Part shown: piece after piece, positions 19,315 to 28,023 of the stretch | Layout of the letters: each line of letters starts with the position of its first letter | Position numbering within the stretch: the stretch's first letter is position 1 | Assembly: GCA_963789015.1 (NCBI GenBank) | Contig: CAWBIU010000004.1 | Location: forward strand, 620,001-684,000 | Source of the DNA: JAOPZW01 sp963789015 | GTDB taxonomy: Bacteria; Actinomycetota; Thermoleophilia; Solirubrobacterales; Solirubrobacteraceae | Direction: 5' to 3' | DNA length: 64,000 nucleotides | Program-made: the position numbers and the translations under genes | Notes under the pieces: generated by a model | Seen by the model: only the letters and a program-made list of their open reading frames with translations | Database searches by the model: none | What the model was told of the DNA's origin: nothing

Positions 19315-20264
19315 TCCTGGGCCCCCAGTCGGACGCGCGGGTTGAGCACGGAGTAGGCGATGTCGGCCATCAGCGTGGCGACCAGGTAGACGATGCCGAC
19401 GACGAGCACGGCGCTCTGCAGCATCGGGATGTCGCTCTGCTGCGTGGCCCGGAACATCGCCCGCCCGAGCCCGTTGTAGTTGAAGATCACCTCGACGATC
19501 ACGAGACCGCCGATCAGGTACCCGACCTGGGTGGCGACGACGGCGATCGTCGGCAGCAGCGAGTTGCGCAGCACGTGGCGGCGCACCACCGTGCGCCGCG
19601 GCAGGCCCTTGATGATCGCGGTGCGCGTGTAGTCGGCGTCGAGCGACTCGATCGTCCCGGCGCGCGCCATCCGCGCGATGTAGCCGAACAGGATGAAGAC
19701 GAGGCACAGCGCGGGCAGGATCAGGTACTCGAGCTGCGTGAAGAAGCCCGAGCCCGGCGGCGCGGTCGCGGTGGCCGGGAGGAGTCCGAGCGTCAGGGCG
19801 AAGACGACGATGAGCAGGACGGCCCACACGAACTCGGGGATCGCGGTGGCCGACAGGCCGCCGATCGAGATGATCCGGTCGCGTGCCGTTCCCTCGTTCA
19901 GCGCGGCGTACACGCCGCCGACAATGGCGAGCGGGACGACGATGATGAAGGCCAAGAGGGCGAGCTTGGCCGAGTTGACCAGCGCCGGCCCGATGACGTC
20001 CTCGACCGGGCGGTTGAACGCCAGCGAGTTGCCCATGTCCCCGGTCAGCACGCCGGTGACCCAGTCGGCGTACTGCTGGATGAGCGGATCGTTCGTGCCC
20101 AGCTCCTCGTTGAGCTGGTCGACCGACTTCTGGTCGGCCAGCGGCCCGAGGATCTGGCGCGCCACGTCGCCGGGGAGCACCTGCGCGGCGAGGAAGATGA
20201 TGATGCTCAGCAGGAACAGCGTGACGATGCTGAGCAGGACCCGGCGGAGGATGAAGCGTCCCAC
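19311..20264 (-). CDS. DppB-type ABC permease of the peptide importer
   Basis: 317 residues with six predicted helices. The start MGRFILRRVLLSIVTLFLLS, the periplasmic QVLPGDVARQILGP segment, WVTGVLTGDMGNSLAFNRPV and the EAA-type loop YTRTAIIKGLPRRTVVRRHV are standard for DppB/OppB. It forms the pore with DppC and is intact. The solute-binding protein gene ends 12 bp upstream, and downstream the DppC gene overlaps by 4 bp (ATGA). The family imports peptides, nickel, opines and diverse small organics, so the family alone does not identify the cargo. Confidence 0.92.
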   Translation of the reverse strand: MGRFILRRVLLSIVTLFLLSIIIFLAAQVLPGDVARQILGPLADQKSVDQLNEELGTNDPLIQQYADWVTGVLTGDMGNSLAFNRPVEDVIGPALVNSAKLALLAFIIVVPLAIVGGVYAALNEGTARDRIISIGGLSATAIPEFVWAVLLIVVFALTLGLLPATATAPPGSGFFTQLEYLILPALCLVFILFGYIARMARAGTIESLDADYTRTAIIKGLPRRTVVRRHVLRNSLLPTIAVVATQVGYLIGGLVIVEVIFNYNGLGRAMFRATQQSDIPMLQSAVLVVGIVYLVATLMADIAYSVLNPRVRLGAQE

Positions 20265-20276
20265 GCGACCGCCGCC

Positions 20277-21966
20277 TCAGGCCTCGAGCTGGCCGGCGCG
20301 GCTGACGTCGGTGTGGCCCATCGCGTTCGTCTCCACCCCCGCGATGTAGTCCTTGGCGCCGGACAGGAAGTAGTAGAAGTAGGTGAACATGATCGGCGAC
20401 TCGTCGAGCAGCAGCTCCTGGATCTGGCGCGAGGTGCGGCGCTGGACGTCGAGGTCGACGGCCGCCGTGTAGTCGCGCACGAGGGCGTCGTAGCGGTCGT
20501 TCTTGAAGTGGGCGCCGTTCCATGTGCCCTTGCTCTGCAGCGGCGCGCCGAGGAGCACGTTGGGCACGCCGCGGTGGCCGTACTCGGTGATCCCCATCGT
20601 CGAGTCCAGCCAGCGCGAGTTGCCGAAGACGGCGTCGCCGTAGTAGCTGGCGGCGTCGGTGACGCTGATCTGGACGTTGATGCCGGCCGGGCGCACGTCC
20701 TGCTGGATGAGCTGGGCGAGGTCGGGCATCTCGAAGCCGTTCCAGGTCTCGAGCTTCACGGTGAAGCCGTTGGGCTTGCCCGCCGCCTCGAGCAGCTGCT
20801 TGGCCTTGGCGACGTCGCGCTGGCGCTGCTCGACCTTCGCGGTCGACTTGAACACGGGCGCGAAGGGGCTGTCGTTGCCGAAGTCGGATTTCGTGTCGAG
20901 CAGGCCGTTCACCAGCGACTGCCGGTTGACGAGCAGCGCCATGGCCTGGCGCACACGCTTGTCGTCCAGCGGCTCCTTGTCCGTGCGCATGTGGATCTGG
21001 CGGTGCGACGACGCGCGCAGCTCGGTGGTGATGACGTTCGGGTCGGTGAGCAGCGCCTTGCCGCCCGACACCGAGTACTGGACGAGCACGTCGACCTCGT
21101 TGCCCTGGAAGCCGAGGACCTGGGACTGCTCATCCGGGTAGAAGACGATCTCGGCGCGGTCGGCCAGCGCCCGGCGGCTGGGGTCCCAGTACTCCTCGTT
21201 GCGCACCAGCGAGACGCGCTGCTGCTGCTGATAGTCGATCGAGCTTCCACGGGCCCGTCCCGATGAACGTCTTCTCCCAGTCGCCGTCGTAGTCGCGCGG
21301 GACGATGATCGCGTTGTAGTTGTCCGAGCTGACGAGGTTCGGGAAGTTGCCGTTCGGCGCGTCGAGCTCGAAGCGCACGGTCGTGTCGTCGACGGCCTTG
21401 CTGCCGCCCTTGGAGATCACGCCGGCGAAGGCCGACAGGGCGTTGGAGCCGTTGTCGGGGTCGGCGAGGCGGTCGATCGACGCCGCCACGTCGTGCGCGG
21501 TCATGGGCCGGCCGTCGTGGAACTTGACGCCGCGGCGGATCTTGAAGGTCCACACCTGGCCGCCCTCGCTGGGCTTCCAGCTCTCGGCCAGCCGCGGGAT
21601 CGTGTTCAGCTGGCGGTCGGACCAGACGAGGTACTCGCCGGTCTCGCCGAGGACGACGAGGCCGCCCTGGTTGTTGACGATCACGGGCTCGATGGCGCTG
21701 CCGGGCTGGATCAGTCCCATGCGGATCACGCCGCCGGAAACGGGCTTGCCGGTCTGCGGCTTGTCGGTGGCCTCGACGTCCTCGCGGCTCACGCCGCAGC
21801 CGGCGGCCAGGAAGCCCAGGAGCGGCAGCGACATCCCGGCGACCGATCCGCGCCGCATGAACTCGCGGCGGTCGATCTTCCTCGCGCGAAGCTCGTCGAT
21901 GAGGTGGTTCTCGACCTCGCCGGTCTTGTAGCGGACCTCATCGACCCGACGCTGGACCTCGCCCAT
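20277..21966 (-). CDS. Peptide/opine-type ABC solute-binding lipoprotein, one frame break
   Basis: About 562 residues after correction; SBP_bac_5 family. An N-terminal 35-residue extension precedes a Tat motif (DRREFMRRGS) and a lipobox (GFLAAGCG), so a folded lipoprotein on the outer face of the membrane is likely. LAESWKPSEGGQVWTFKIRR and VKFHDGRPMTAHDVAASIDR are family signatures. Around 21240-21243 one extra base breaks GTGPWKL from IDYQQQQRVSLVRNEEYWDP; removing it restores the conserved domain, and the 1690-nt length fits. It is the first gene of the importer-catabolic operon, 56 bp downstream of a likely promoter. Confidence 0.85.
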
Positions 21967-22021
21967 ATGCCTCCCCCTCCGCCCTGTCGCGGATGGAATC
22001 TCGTCCCAGGGCCGGAACGCG

Positions 22022-22054
22022 GCGTTAGCCTAACGCTCACATTTCGGACGTCAA
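22022..22054 (-). promoter_or_regulatory. Promoter and operator of the importer-catabolic operon
   Basis: On the minus strand TTGACG (22054-22049) and TAGGCT (22032-22027) are separated by 16 bp, a good sigma-70-type pair for this genome. A perfect inverted repeat GCGTTAG-C-CTAACGC (22022-22036) covers the -10 box. The divergent IclR gene begins 60 bp away, so this is the obvious candidate operator for that regulator. IclR operators are usually such short imperfect palindromes. Protein binding is inferred. Confidence 0.5.
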
Positions 22055-22095
22055 GGCACTTTTGGCGTTCCCCTCCTGAGACGAGGATCCACAAA

Positions 22096-22914
22096 ATGAC
22101 CAGCGAGCCGACGACCGCGACGGCGCGGCCGAACGGGCGACAGGCCCGGTCTCCGGGCGTCCACGCGGCGCTCAGCGTGGTCGAGCTGCTGGTCACCGAA
22201 GGGCCGCTCGGGCTCGGCGATCTGGCGCGCAGCCTGTCGCTGCCCAAGAGCACGCTGCACCGCATCTGCGCGATCCTCGTCGAGCGCGGCTGGGCCGTCC
22301 GCGACGCGCAGGGCTCCTACGAGCCAGGCGTGCGCGCGATCGGCCTCGGCCAGCGCGCGGGCGACCTGCCGATCGTCACCGGCTTCCGCCACGCCGTGCC
22401 CGAGCTCATGAGCCGTCACGACGAGACGGTCTGCCTCGCCGTGCTCGACGGCCGCGAGACGGTCTACATCGCCCTCGAGGAGACGACGCAGCCCGTGCGC
22501 CTGGTGACCTGGGTCGGGCGGCGCACCCCCGCCTTCGCGTCGGCCAGCGGCCGCGTCCTGCTCGCCGACCGCCCGCCCGACGCGGTCGCGGCGCTGTTCG
22601 GCGGCGGCGGCCCGCTCGTGACCCCCACCGGGCGGCGCCTGCGCTCGGTCTTCGAGCTGCACGAGATCCTCGACCGCGTGCGCCGCGATGGCTTCGCCGA
22701 GAACCGCGAGGACACCGCTCCCGGGCTGTACACGGCGTCCGTGCCCGTCACGAACACCGCGGGCACGGTGCTCGCGGCGATGACGATCTGCATCCCGACC
22801 TCGCGCGTGTCGCCCGAGCGCCTGGCGCGGATCCTGCCCGACCTGCGCGCCGCCGCCGCGACGATGTCGCGCGACGTCGGCTGGCTGGCCGCCTACCACG
22901 CGCGCCGCCGCTGA
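22096..22914 (+). CDS. IclR family transcriptional regulator
   Basis: 272 residues. A winged helix-turn-helix (residues about 18-75: GVHAALSVVELLVTEGPLGL, LPKSTLHRICAILVERGW) precedes the IclR effector-binding domain (AIGLGQRAGDLP, DETVCLAVLDGRETVYIALE, PAFASASGRVLLA, GFAENREDTAPGLYTASVPV). The conserved ASG-x-x-x-L-A and the E-D-x-x-G-x-x-x-x-A-x-P-V motifs are intact, so ligand sensing is likely. It is transcribed away from the ABC-importer/lyase operon and shares a 129-bp intergenic region with it, which contains a perfect 7-1-7 inverted repeat. It probably represses or activates that operon in response to the imported compound or a breakdown product. Confidence 0.92.
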   Translation: MTSEPTTATARPNGRQARSPGVHAALSVVELLVTEGPLGLGDLARSLSLPKSTLHRICAILVERGWAVRDAQGSYEPGVRAIGLGQRAGDLPIVTGFRHAVPELMSRHDETVCLAVLDGRETVYIALEETTQPVRLVTWVGRRTPAFASASGRVLLADRPPDAVAALFGGGGPLVTPTGRRLRSVFELHEILDRVRRDGFAENREDTAPGLYTASVPVTNTAGTVLAAMTICIPTSRVSPERLARILPDLRAAAATMSRDVGWLAAYHARRR

Positions 22915-22919
22915 GCCGC

Positions 22920-23123
22920 TCAGCTCGTCGGGGTGCCCCGGCGCTCGCGCTCCTCCTCGAGGCGCGCGGCGATGCCGAGCGCGGCGCCGGCCAGCGCGAA
23001 GACGACCGCGAGCACGACGTAGATGTCGCTCGGGACGTCGAGCAGCCACTTGAAGAGCGCGCGGGCGATCCAGAAGCCGACGAAGGCGCCGAAGAGCGTG
23101 GAGACGATTCGCTGGGCGGTCAT
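22920..23123 (-). CDS. Small two-helix membrane protein
   Basis: 67 residues. Two hydrophobic segments (IVSTLFGAFVGFWIARALF and YVVLAVVFALAGAALGIAA) are joined by a short KWLLDVPSD loop and followed by a charged tail (RLEEERERRGTPTS). There are no catalytic motifs and no family I recognise. It converges on the IclR gene with a 5-bp gap. The ATG at 23123 fits the hydrophobic layout. Function unknown. Confidence 0.6.
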   Translation of the reverse strand: MTAQRIVSTLFGAFVGFWIARALFKWLLDVPSDIYVVLAVVFALAGAALGIAARLEEERERRGTPTS

Positions 23124-23235
23124 GGCCCGATGATCGGGGCGCCGCGCGCTCGCGGGAACGGCCGGAGGTGCACATCGCCATCCGTCTTTGGTCGAATGCC
23201 CGATGAGTCCGCGGCCCTCCCCCGGTATCGGGTGT

Positions 23236-24045
23236 ATGGCACCGATCACAGGCACCGTTCAATCACGCGACGGCACGACCATCGCCTACGAGCGCTCCGG
23301 CGCGGGGCCGCCGCTCGTCCTCGTCGACGGCGCGCTCTGCCAGCGGGCCTTCGGCCCGGCCCGCGCGCTGGCCGAGCAGCTCGGGGGGCGCTTCACCGTC
23401 TTCGCCTACGACCGCCGCGGCCGTGGGGACAGCGGCGACACGACGCCCTACGCGCCCGAGCGCGAGATCGAGGACCTCGAGGCGGTCATCGGCGCGGCGG
23501 GCGGCCGGGCCCACGTCTACGGCGTCTCGTCCGGCGCGGCGCTCGCGCTCGACGCGGCGAGCCGCGGCGTCGGCGTCACCAGGGTCGCGGCCTTCGAGGC
23601 GCCGTTCGTCGTCGACGACACCATGCCGCCGCTGCCCTCCGACTTCCGCGCGCGGCTCGACGCCGCGATCGCCGAGGGCCGGCGCGGCGACGCGGTGCGC
23701 CAGTTCCTGCGGCGCGTCGGGATGCCCGGGGTCGCCGCCCAGCTCATGCGGCTCGTGCCCCCGTGGCGGAAGATGAAGGCCGTCGCGCACACCCTCCCCT
23801 ACGACTTCGCCGTCCTCGGCGACACGCAGTCCGGGCGCCCGCTGCCGCCCGAGCGGTGGTCGGGCATCAGCGTGCCGGCGCTCGTCGTGGTGGGAGGCAA
23901 GAGCCCGGTCTCGATGCGCAACGCGATGACCGCGCTGGCCGGCGTCGTTCCTGGCGCGCGCTTCGAGGTCCTCGACGGGCAGACGCACATGGTCAAGGCC
24001 AAGGCGCACGCGCCGCTGCTGAGCGAGTTCTTCGCGGGCCCGTGA
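23236..24045 (+). CDS. Alpha/beta-hydrolase
   Basis: 269 residues. The fold begins with a strand (GTVQSRDGTTIAYERSG), the oxyanion region LVLVDGALCQ and TVFAYDRRGRGDSGD. The nucleophile elbow is YGVSSGAA (Ser98 in G-x-S-x-G); the acid lies around ALVVVGGKSP and the catalytic His in LDGQTHMVKAKA. It resembles the small actinobacterial hydrolases with a TTIAYERSG opening. ATG 23236 matches the start of the first strand; an ATG further upstream adds a non-conserved leader. Substrate unknown, and nothing nearby suggests one. Confidence 0.85.
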   Translation: MAPITGTVQSRDGTTIAYERSGAGPPLVLVDGALCQRAFGPARALAEQLGGRFTVFAYDRRGRGDSGDTTPYAPEREIEDLEAVIGAAGGRAHVYGVSSGAALALDAASRGVGVTRVAAFEAPFVVDDTMPPLPSDFRARLDAAIAEGRRGDAVRQFLRRVGMPGVAAQLMRLVPPWRKMKAVAHTLPYDFAVLGDTQSGRPLPPERWSGISVPALVVVGGKSPVSMRNAMTALAGVVPGARFEVLDGQTHMVKAKAHAPLLSEFFAGP

Positions 24046-24176
24046 GCGACGACCTCGACCGCGCAGGACATCCGCGCCGACCAGTCGCGCCCGCCCCACG
24101 GCGGCTGACGCGCGCCGTCCGTCGAGTCCGGTGCGCTGATGCTCAAGCGCACGGCCAGACGACCGACGACCTGAGC

Positions 24177-26425
24177 ATGAGCGAAGCGGTCGAGCTGGCC
24201 GTCGGCACCCGCGCGCACGCGCGCGGGCTCGTCGCGCCGTCGACGCGGACCCCGCCCGCCCGCTTTCTCAGCGATGTCGTCGTCGATCTGGGGCTCGCAG
24301 GTCACGACGAGGTCGAGTCGGCCGTCGAGTCGGCGCGGGCGGTCGGCGCACGGGTCGAGGACGTCCTCGTCGAGTCGGGGGTGCTCGACGAAGGACGCCT
24401 CGCTCGTGCCCTCTCGGAGCGCTATGGAGTGGATCGCATCGACCTCGACGAGTTCGAGGTCGATCTCGCGGCCGCCGCGCTCGTCCCGCTCGAGGCCGCG
24501 CTCGCGCTCGAGGCGCTGCCCGTCGCGTTCGCCGGTCCCGGGGCCGTGCTCGTCGCGGTGGCCGACCCCGCCGACGGCCGGGCGCTGGCCTCCGTCGCGG
24601 CGACGACCGGGCGCGAGGTCGTGCCCGCCGTCGCCGCGCGCGGTGCGCTGCGGACGCTGATCGAGACGGCGGCCGGCCGCGGCGGCGCGCCCGCGCGCGG
24701 TCGAGGTCGGCCTGCCGCCGCTGCCGACCGAGCCTGCGGTCCTGGAGCGGCCGGCCGTGCCCGACCGTGTGGCCGAGCTGGAGCGCGACCTGATCGCCGC
24801 GCGCGACGAGCGCGAGCGCCTGCGCGAGGATCTCGAAGGCGGCCTGGCCGCCGCGCGGGCCGAGCTGCAGCGCCTGCGCACCGAGCTCGAACGCTCCCGC
24901 GAGGCCGAGAGCGCCACGCGTTCGGCGCTCGAGAACGACGTGCGCGACGCGCGCGCCCGCGGCGCCGCCGCCGAGTCGCGCGCCGCCGCCGCCGAGGAGA
25001 CGCTTCGCGGCGCCGAGAGCCGTGCCGAGGCCGCCGATGCGCGCGCCGCCGACGCCTCCGGGCGCGCCGAGGCCGCCGACGAGACGGTGCGCTCGGCGGA
25101 GGCCCGCGCCCGGGGCGCCGAGACCGACCTTCAGGAGGCGCGGCGCCGCGCCGAGGCCGCCGAGACCCGCGCCCGCGACGCCGAGCGCGCCCGCGGCGCA
25201 GGCGCCGCCGCCGAGACCGACCTGCGCGAGGCGCGCACCCGCGCCGAGGCCGCCGAGGCACGGCTGGGCGCCGCCGAGCGGGCGCACGAGGCTGCGCTCG
25301 GCGAGGCGCGCGTGCGCGCGGAGGCCGCCGAGGCCCGTGCCCACGATCTCGCGCTCGAGGTCGAGCATGGCGCGGCGCTCCGACAGCCACGCCGCCGACG
25401 TCGAGCAGGCCGTCGCGCGCGCCCAGGCCGCGGAGGCTCGCGTTCGCGAGCAGGCGATCGAGCTCGAAGAGGCCCGGCGCGCCGACACCCGCGCCGCCGA
25501 GGTCGAGCAGGCCGAGGCCCGTGCGACCGCGGCCGAGGAGGCCGCCCGCGTCGCCTCGGCGCGGCTCGATGCCGCCGAGGCCCGCATCAGCGATGCGGAG
25601 CGCCAGCTCGACACCGACGCGCGCGAGGCCCGTGCCCGTGCCGAAGCGGCCGAAGGTCGCCTGCGTGAGGCCGAGCGCGCCCACGACGACGAACTGCGCG
25701 AGGCGCGCGTCCGCGCCGACGCTGCCGACGCCCGTGTGCGCGAGGCCGATCGCGCCCACGAATCCGACCTGCGTGAGGCCCGCTCTCGCGCCGACGCCGC
25801 CGACGCGGCGCTCCGCGAGGCCGAGCGCACGCATGAGGCCGACCTGCGCGCCGCCCGCGCCGAGGCCGAGGCATCCGAGGCCCGCCTCCGCGACGCGGAG
25901 CGCGCCCACGAGACCGACCTTCGCGCCGCCCGCGCCGAGACGGAGGCATCGAATGCCCGCCTTCGCAATGCCGAGCGCGCCCACGAGAGCACCCTCAGCG
26001 AGGCACGCGCCCGCGCCGAGACCGCCGAGGCGCGCGCTCGCGACCTCGCGGCCGAGGTCGAGGAGGCGCGGCGCGCCGACACCGGCGCCGCCGAGGTCGA
26101 GCAGGCCGTCGCCCGCGCCGTCGCCGCCGAGCAGGCTGCCGGCGCCGCGGAGACCCGCGCCCGCGGGCTCCAGGCCGAGCGCGAGCGCGAGACGGCGCGC
26201 GCGACCCAGGCGCAGGCGCGCGCCGCCGATCTCGCCGCTGCCGTGGAGCGTGAGGGCGACGCGCGCCGCGCCGCCGAGGCGCGCGCCGCTCAACTCGATC
26301 CGCTGCGCGCCGAGCTCACCGATGCCCGCGCCGAGCAGTCGCGCCTGCTCGCCGAGGCAGCCCGGGCGCGCGCGGCCCTCGACGTGATCCGCGAGGGCCT
26401 GCGGATCGCCGCGCCGCCCGCCTAG
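24177..26425 (+). CDS. MshEN-like domain plus long Ala/Glu/Arg coiled coil, two frame breaks
   Basis: About 748 residues after correction. Residues about 28-160 resemble the MshEN/GspE N-terminal domain (FLSDVVVDLGLAGHDEVESA, SGVLDEGRLARALSERYGVD, LVPLEAALALEALPVAF, VLVAVADPAD), known from type IV pilus/type II secretion ATPases, where it binds c-di-GMP in some cases. The rest is one long charged coiled coil and no ATPase domain follows. Extra bases near 24681-24701 and at 25368-25371 break the frame; removing them gives VEVGLPPLPTEP and EHARRSDSHAADVEQAV. The length is 2 over a multiple of 3. Its stop shares CTAG with the convergent PhoX gene. A scaffold or polar organiser is possible. Confidence 0.75.
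25664..26038 (+). repeat. Five tandem 75-bp coding repeats (25 residues each)
   Basis: Within the coiled-coil gene five in-frame units start REAERAHDDELREA, READRAHESDLREA, REAERTHEADLRAA, RDAERAHETDLRAA and RNAERAHESTLSEA. Each is 25 residues and diverged by substitutions only. 25 equals 7+7+11, a heptad-heptad-hendecad register compatible with a continuous coiled coil. The copy number may vary between strains. DNA similarity between units is high, so read mapping may be unreliable here. Confidence 0.8.
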
Positions 26426-27936
26426 AGCGGCCCCTCCTCCCACGGGCCGGTCACGGCGCACGTCATGCCGGCGTCGGCGTGCTCGGCCACCGTCCCGTCC
26501 GACGCGCCGAAGATGTTGAAGAACATCGTGCGGCCGTCCGGGCTGAAGCACACGCCCGCGACCTCCGAGTCGCTGAGGCGGTTGACGGCGAACTCGAACG
26601 CCTCGCCCTTGGGCGTGAGCCCGATCAGGCGGTTGACGTTCTCCAGGCCCGGCGCCGTCGGGTGCGTGTCGCTGATCGCGTCGCCCGTGTCGTCCTCGCA
26701 CAGCAGCAGCCCGCCGCGCGGCGTCACCGTGACGTTGTCGGGCGAGTCGAGCACCGCGTCGTCGGGCGACTCGAACCACAGCCGCAGGCGGCCGCCGCCG
26801 TGGTGGCTCGGCCGGTACTCCCAGACCTGGCCGAAGCCCTCGCGGTAGCCGTCGGCGTTGACGTCGCCGTTCTCGGCGTCGCCGCCGCTCGTCGAGACGA
26901 AGAACACCGAGCCGCCGTCGTACCAGCAGCCCTCGAGGCGGTTGAACTTCGCGCCGCCCTGGCCGAAGCCCTGTTCGAACACGCCGCGCGGGTCGGCCAG
27001 CGTCGTGTACTCCGGATCGGGCTCGTCGATGTCGAACCACGTCACGGCGAGCGTCGCGCCGACCGTCTGGCCCTTGCGCAGGTCCACCTTCGGGCGTCCC
27101 TCGATGCCGAGCATCTGCAGCCGCCCGCCCTTGTGCAGGCGACGCGGGTCCTTCGGCAGGTAGCGGTAGAAGCCGGCGCCCAGGCCCGTCCCCGGATCCT
27201 CGGTGAGATGGACGATGCCCGTGCGCTGGTCCACGGCCACCGCCTCGTGGCAGAAGCGGCCCATGGCCGGGATCGGATCGGACTCGTGCGAGCGCCCCGG
27301 TCCGCGCTTGATCGGGACCTCGAAGCAGTAGCCGTGGCGCTCGGGGAAGCGCAGCGCCTCGTCCTCGTAGGCCGGCCCGCCGACGATCTCCTCGCCGGTG
27401 ATCCAGCTGCGCAGGCCGAGGCTGCGACCGCCCGCGCAGTTCGTCGTGCTGCCGGACAGGCTCACCCACGAGCGCACGAGGCTGCGCGAGCGCGGGTCGT
27501 AGTCGAGCGTCGTGACGCCGCCGCCCGCGGCCGCGTCGTACTGGCCGCGATGGGCCGGCACGCTGCCCGCGCCGGGCGGGTTGCGGTCCTCGTGGTTGCG
27601 CATCAGGCGCACCGTGCCGTGCGGCCCGGCGAACGCCGACATGCCGTCGAGCGCCAGCGGCGTCGGGTGCCCGTCGCTCATCTGCGAGCCGATGTGGCCG
27701 AAGGTGACGTAGCTGAAGCCCGCGGGCAGCGCGAGCACCTCGATGCCGCGCTGGTCGGCCATGGGCGCGAGCGGCCCGTAGCTGCCCGGACCGGCGTGGC
27801 GCGCCTTGGCCGGCTTCCCGCCCTTGGCGAGGGCGGCGCGCGCGGCCATGCGCTCGAGCGCCACCGAGCTCAGCATCGCCCCGCCCGCGGTCAAGGCCCC
27901 GCGGCGCAGGAAGTCCCGGCGGTCCATGATCGTCAT
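26422..27936 (-). CDS. Tat-exported PhoX/DUF839 family protein
   Basis: 504 residues. A Tat signal (MDRRDFLRRGALTAGGAMLS) precedes a PhoX-type (DUF839) propeller. Family signatures include LMRNHEDRNPPGAG, TTNCAGGRSLGLRSWITGEE, GRFCHEAVAVDQRTGIVHLT, GGAKFNRLEGCWYDGGSVFF and SPDNVTVTPRGGLLLCEDDT. PhoX enzymes are Ca/Fe-dependent alkaline phosphatases, and an N-H-E and an E-D motif typical of metal sites are present, but many DUF839 proteins have no demonstrated activity. The signal starts at ATG 27927 or 27936; the earlier one gives the complete n-region. No pho box was found. Confidence 0.85.
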   Translation of the reverse strand: MTIMDRRDFLRRGALTAGGAMLSSVALERMAARAALAKGGKPAKARHAGPGSYGPLAPMADQRGIEVLALPAGFSYVTFGHIGSQMSDGHPTPLALDGMSAFAGPHGTVRLMRNHEDRNPPGAGSVPAHRGQYDAAAGGGVTTLDYDPRSRSLVRSWVSLSGSTTNCAGGRSLGLRSWITGEEIVGGPAYEDEALRFPERHGYCFEVPIKRGPGRSHESDPIPAMGRFCHEAVAVDQRTGIVHLTEDPGTGLGAGFYRYLPKDPRRLHKGGRLQMLGIEGRPKVDLRKGQTVGATLAVTWFDIDEPDPEYTTLADPRGVFEQGFGQGGAKFNRLEGCWYDGGSVFFVSTSGGDAENGDVNADGYREGFGQVWEYRPSHHGGGRLRLWFESPDDAVLDSPDNVTVTPRGGLLLCEDDTGDAISDTHPTAPGLENVNRLIGLTPKGEAFEFAVNRLSDSEVAGVCFSPDGRTMFFNIFGASDGTVAEHADAGMTCAVTGPWEEGPL

Positions 27937-28023
27937 CCGCGCGTCTCTCCTCCGGTCGACGTCGTGCCGATCGTCACCTGCCCGCTGAGGGGCCTGTGTG
28001 AAACCCGTGTGAACGCCCCGCGC

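Noticed and set aside
25022..26425. CRISPR-like array in the coiled-coil gene
   Set aside because: Units are coding, 75 bp, directly adjacent without unique spacers, and no cas genes are present.
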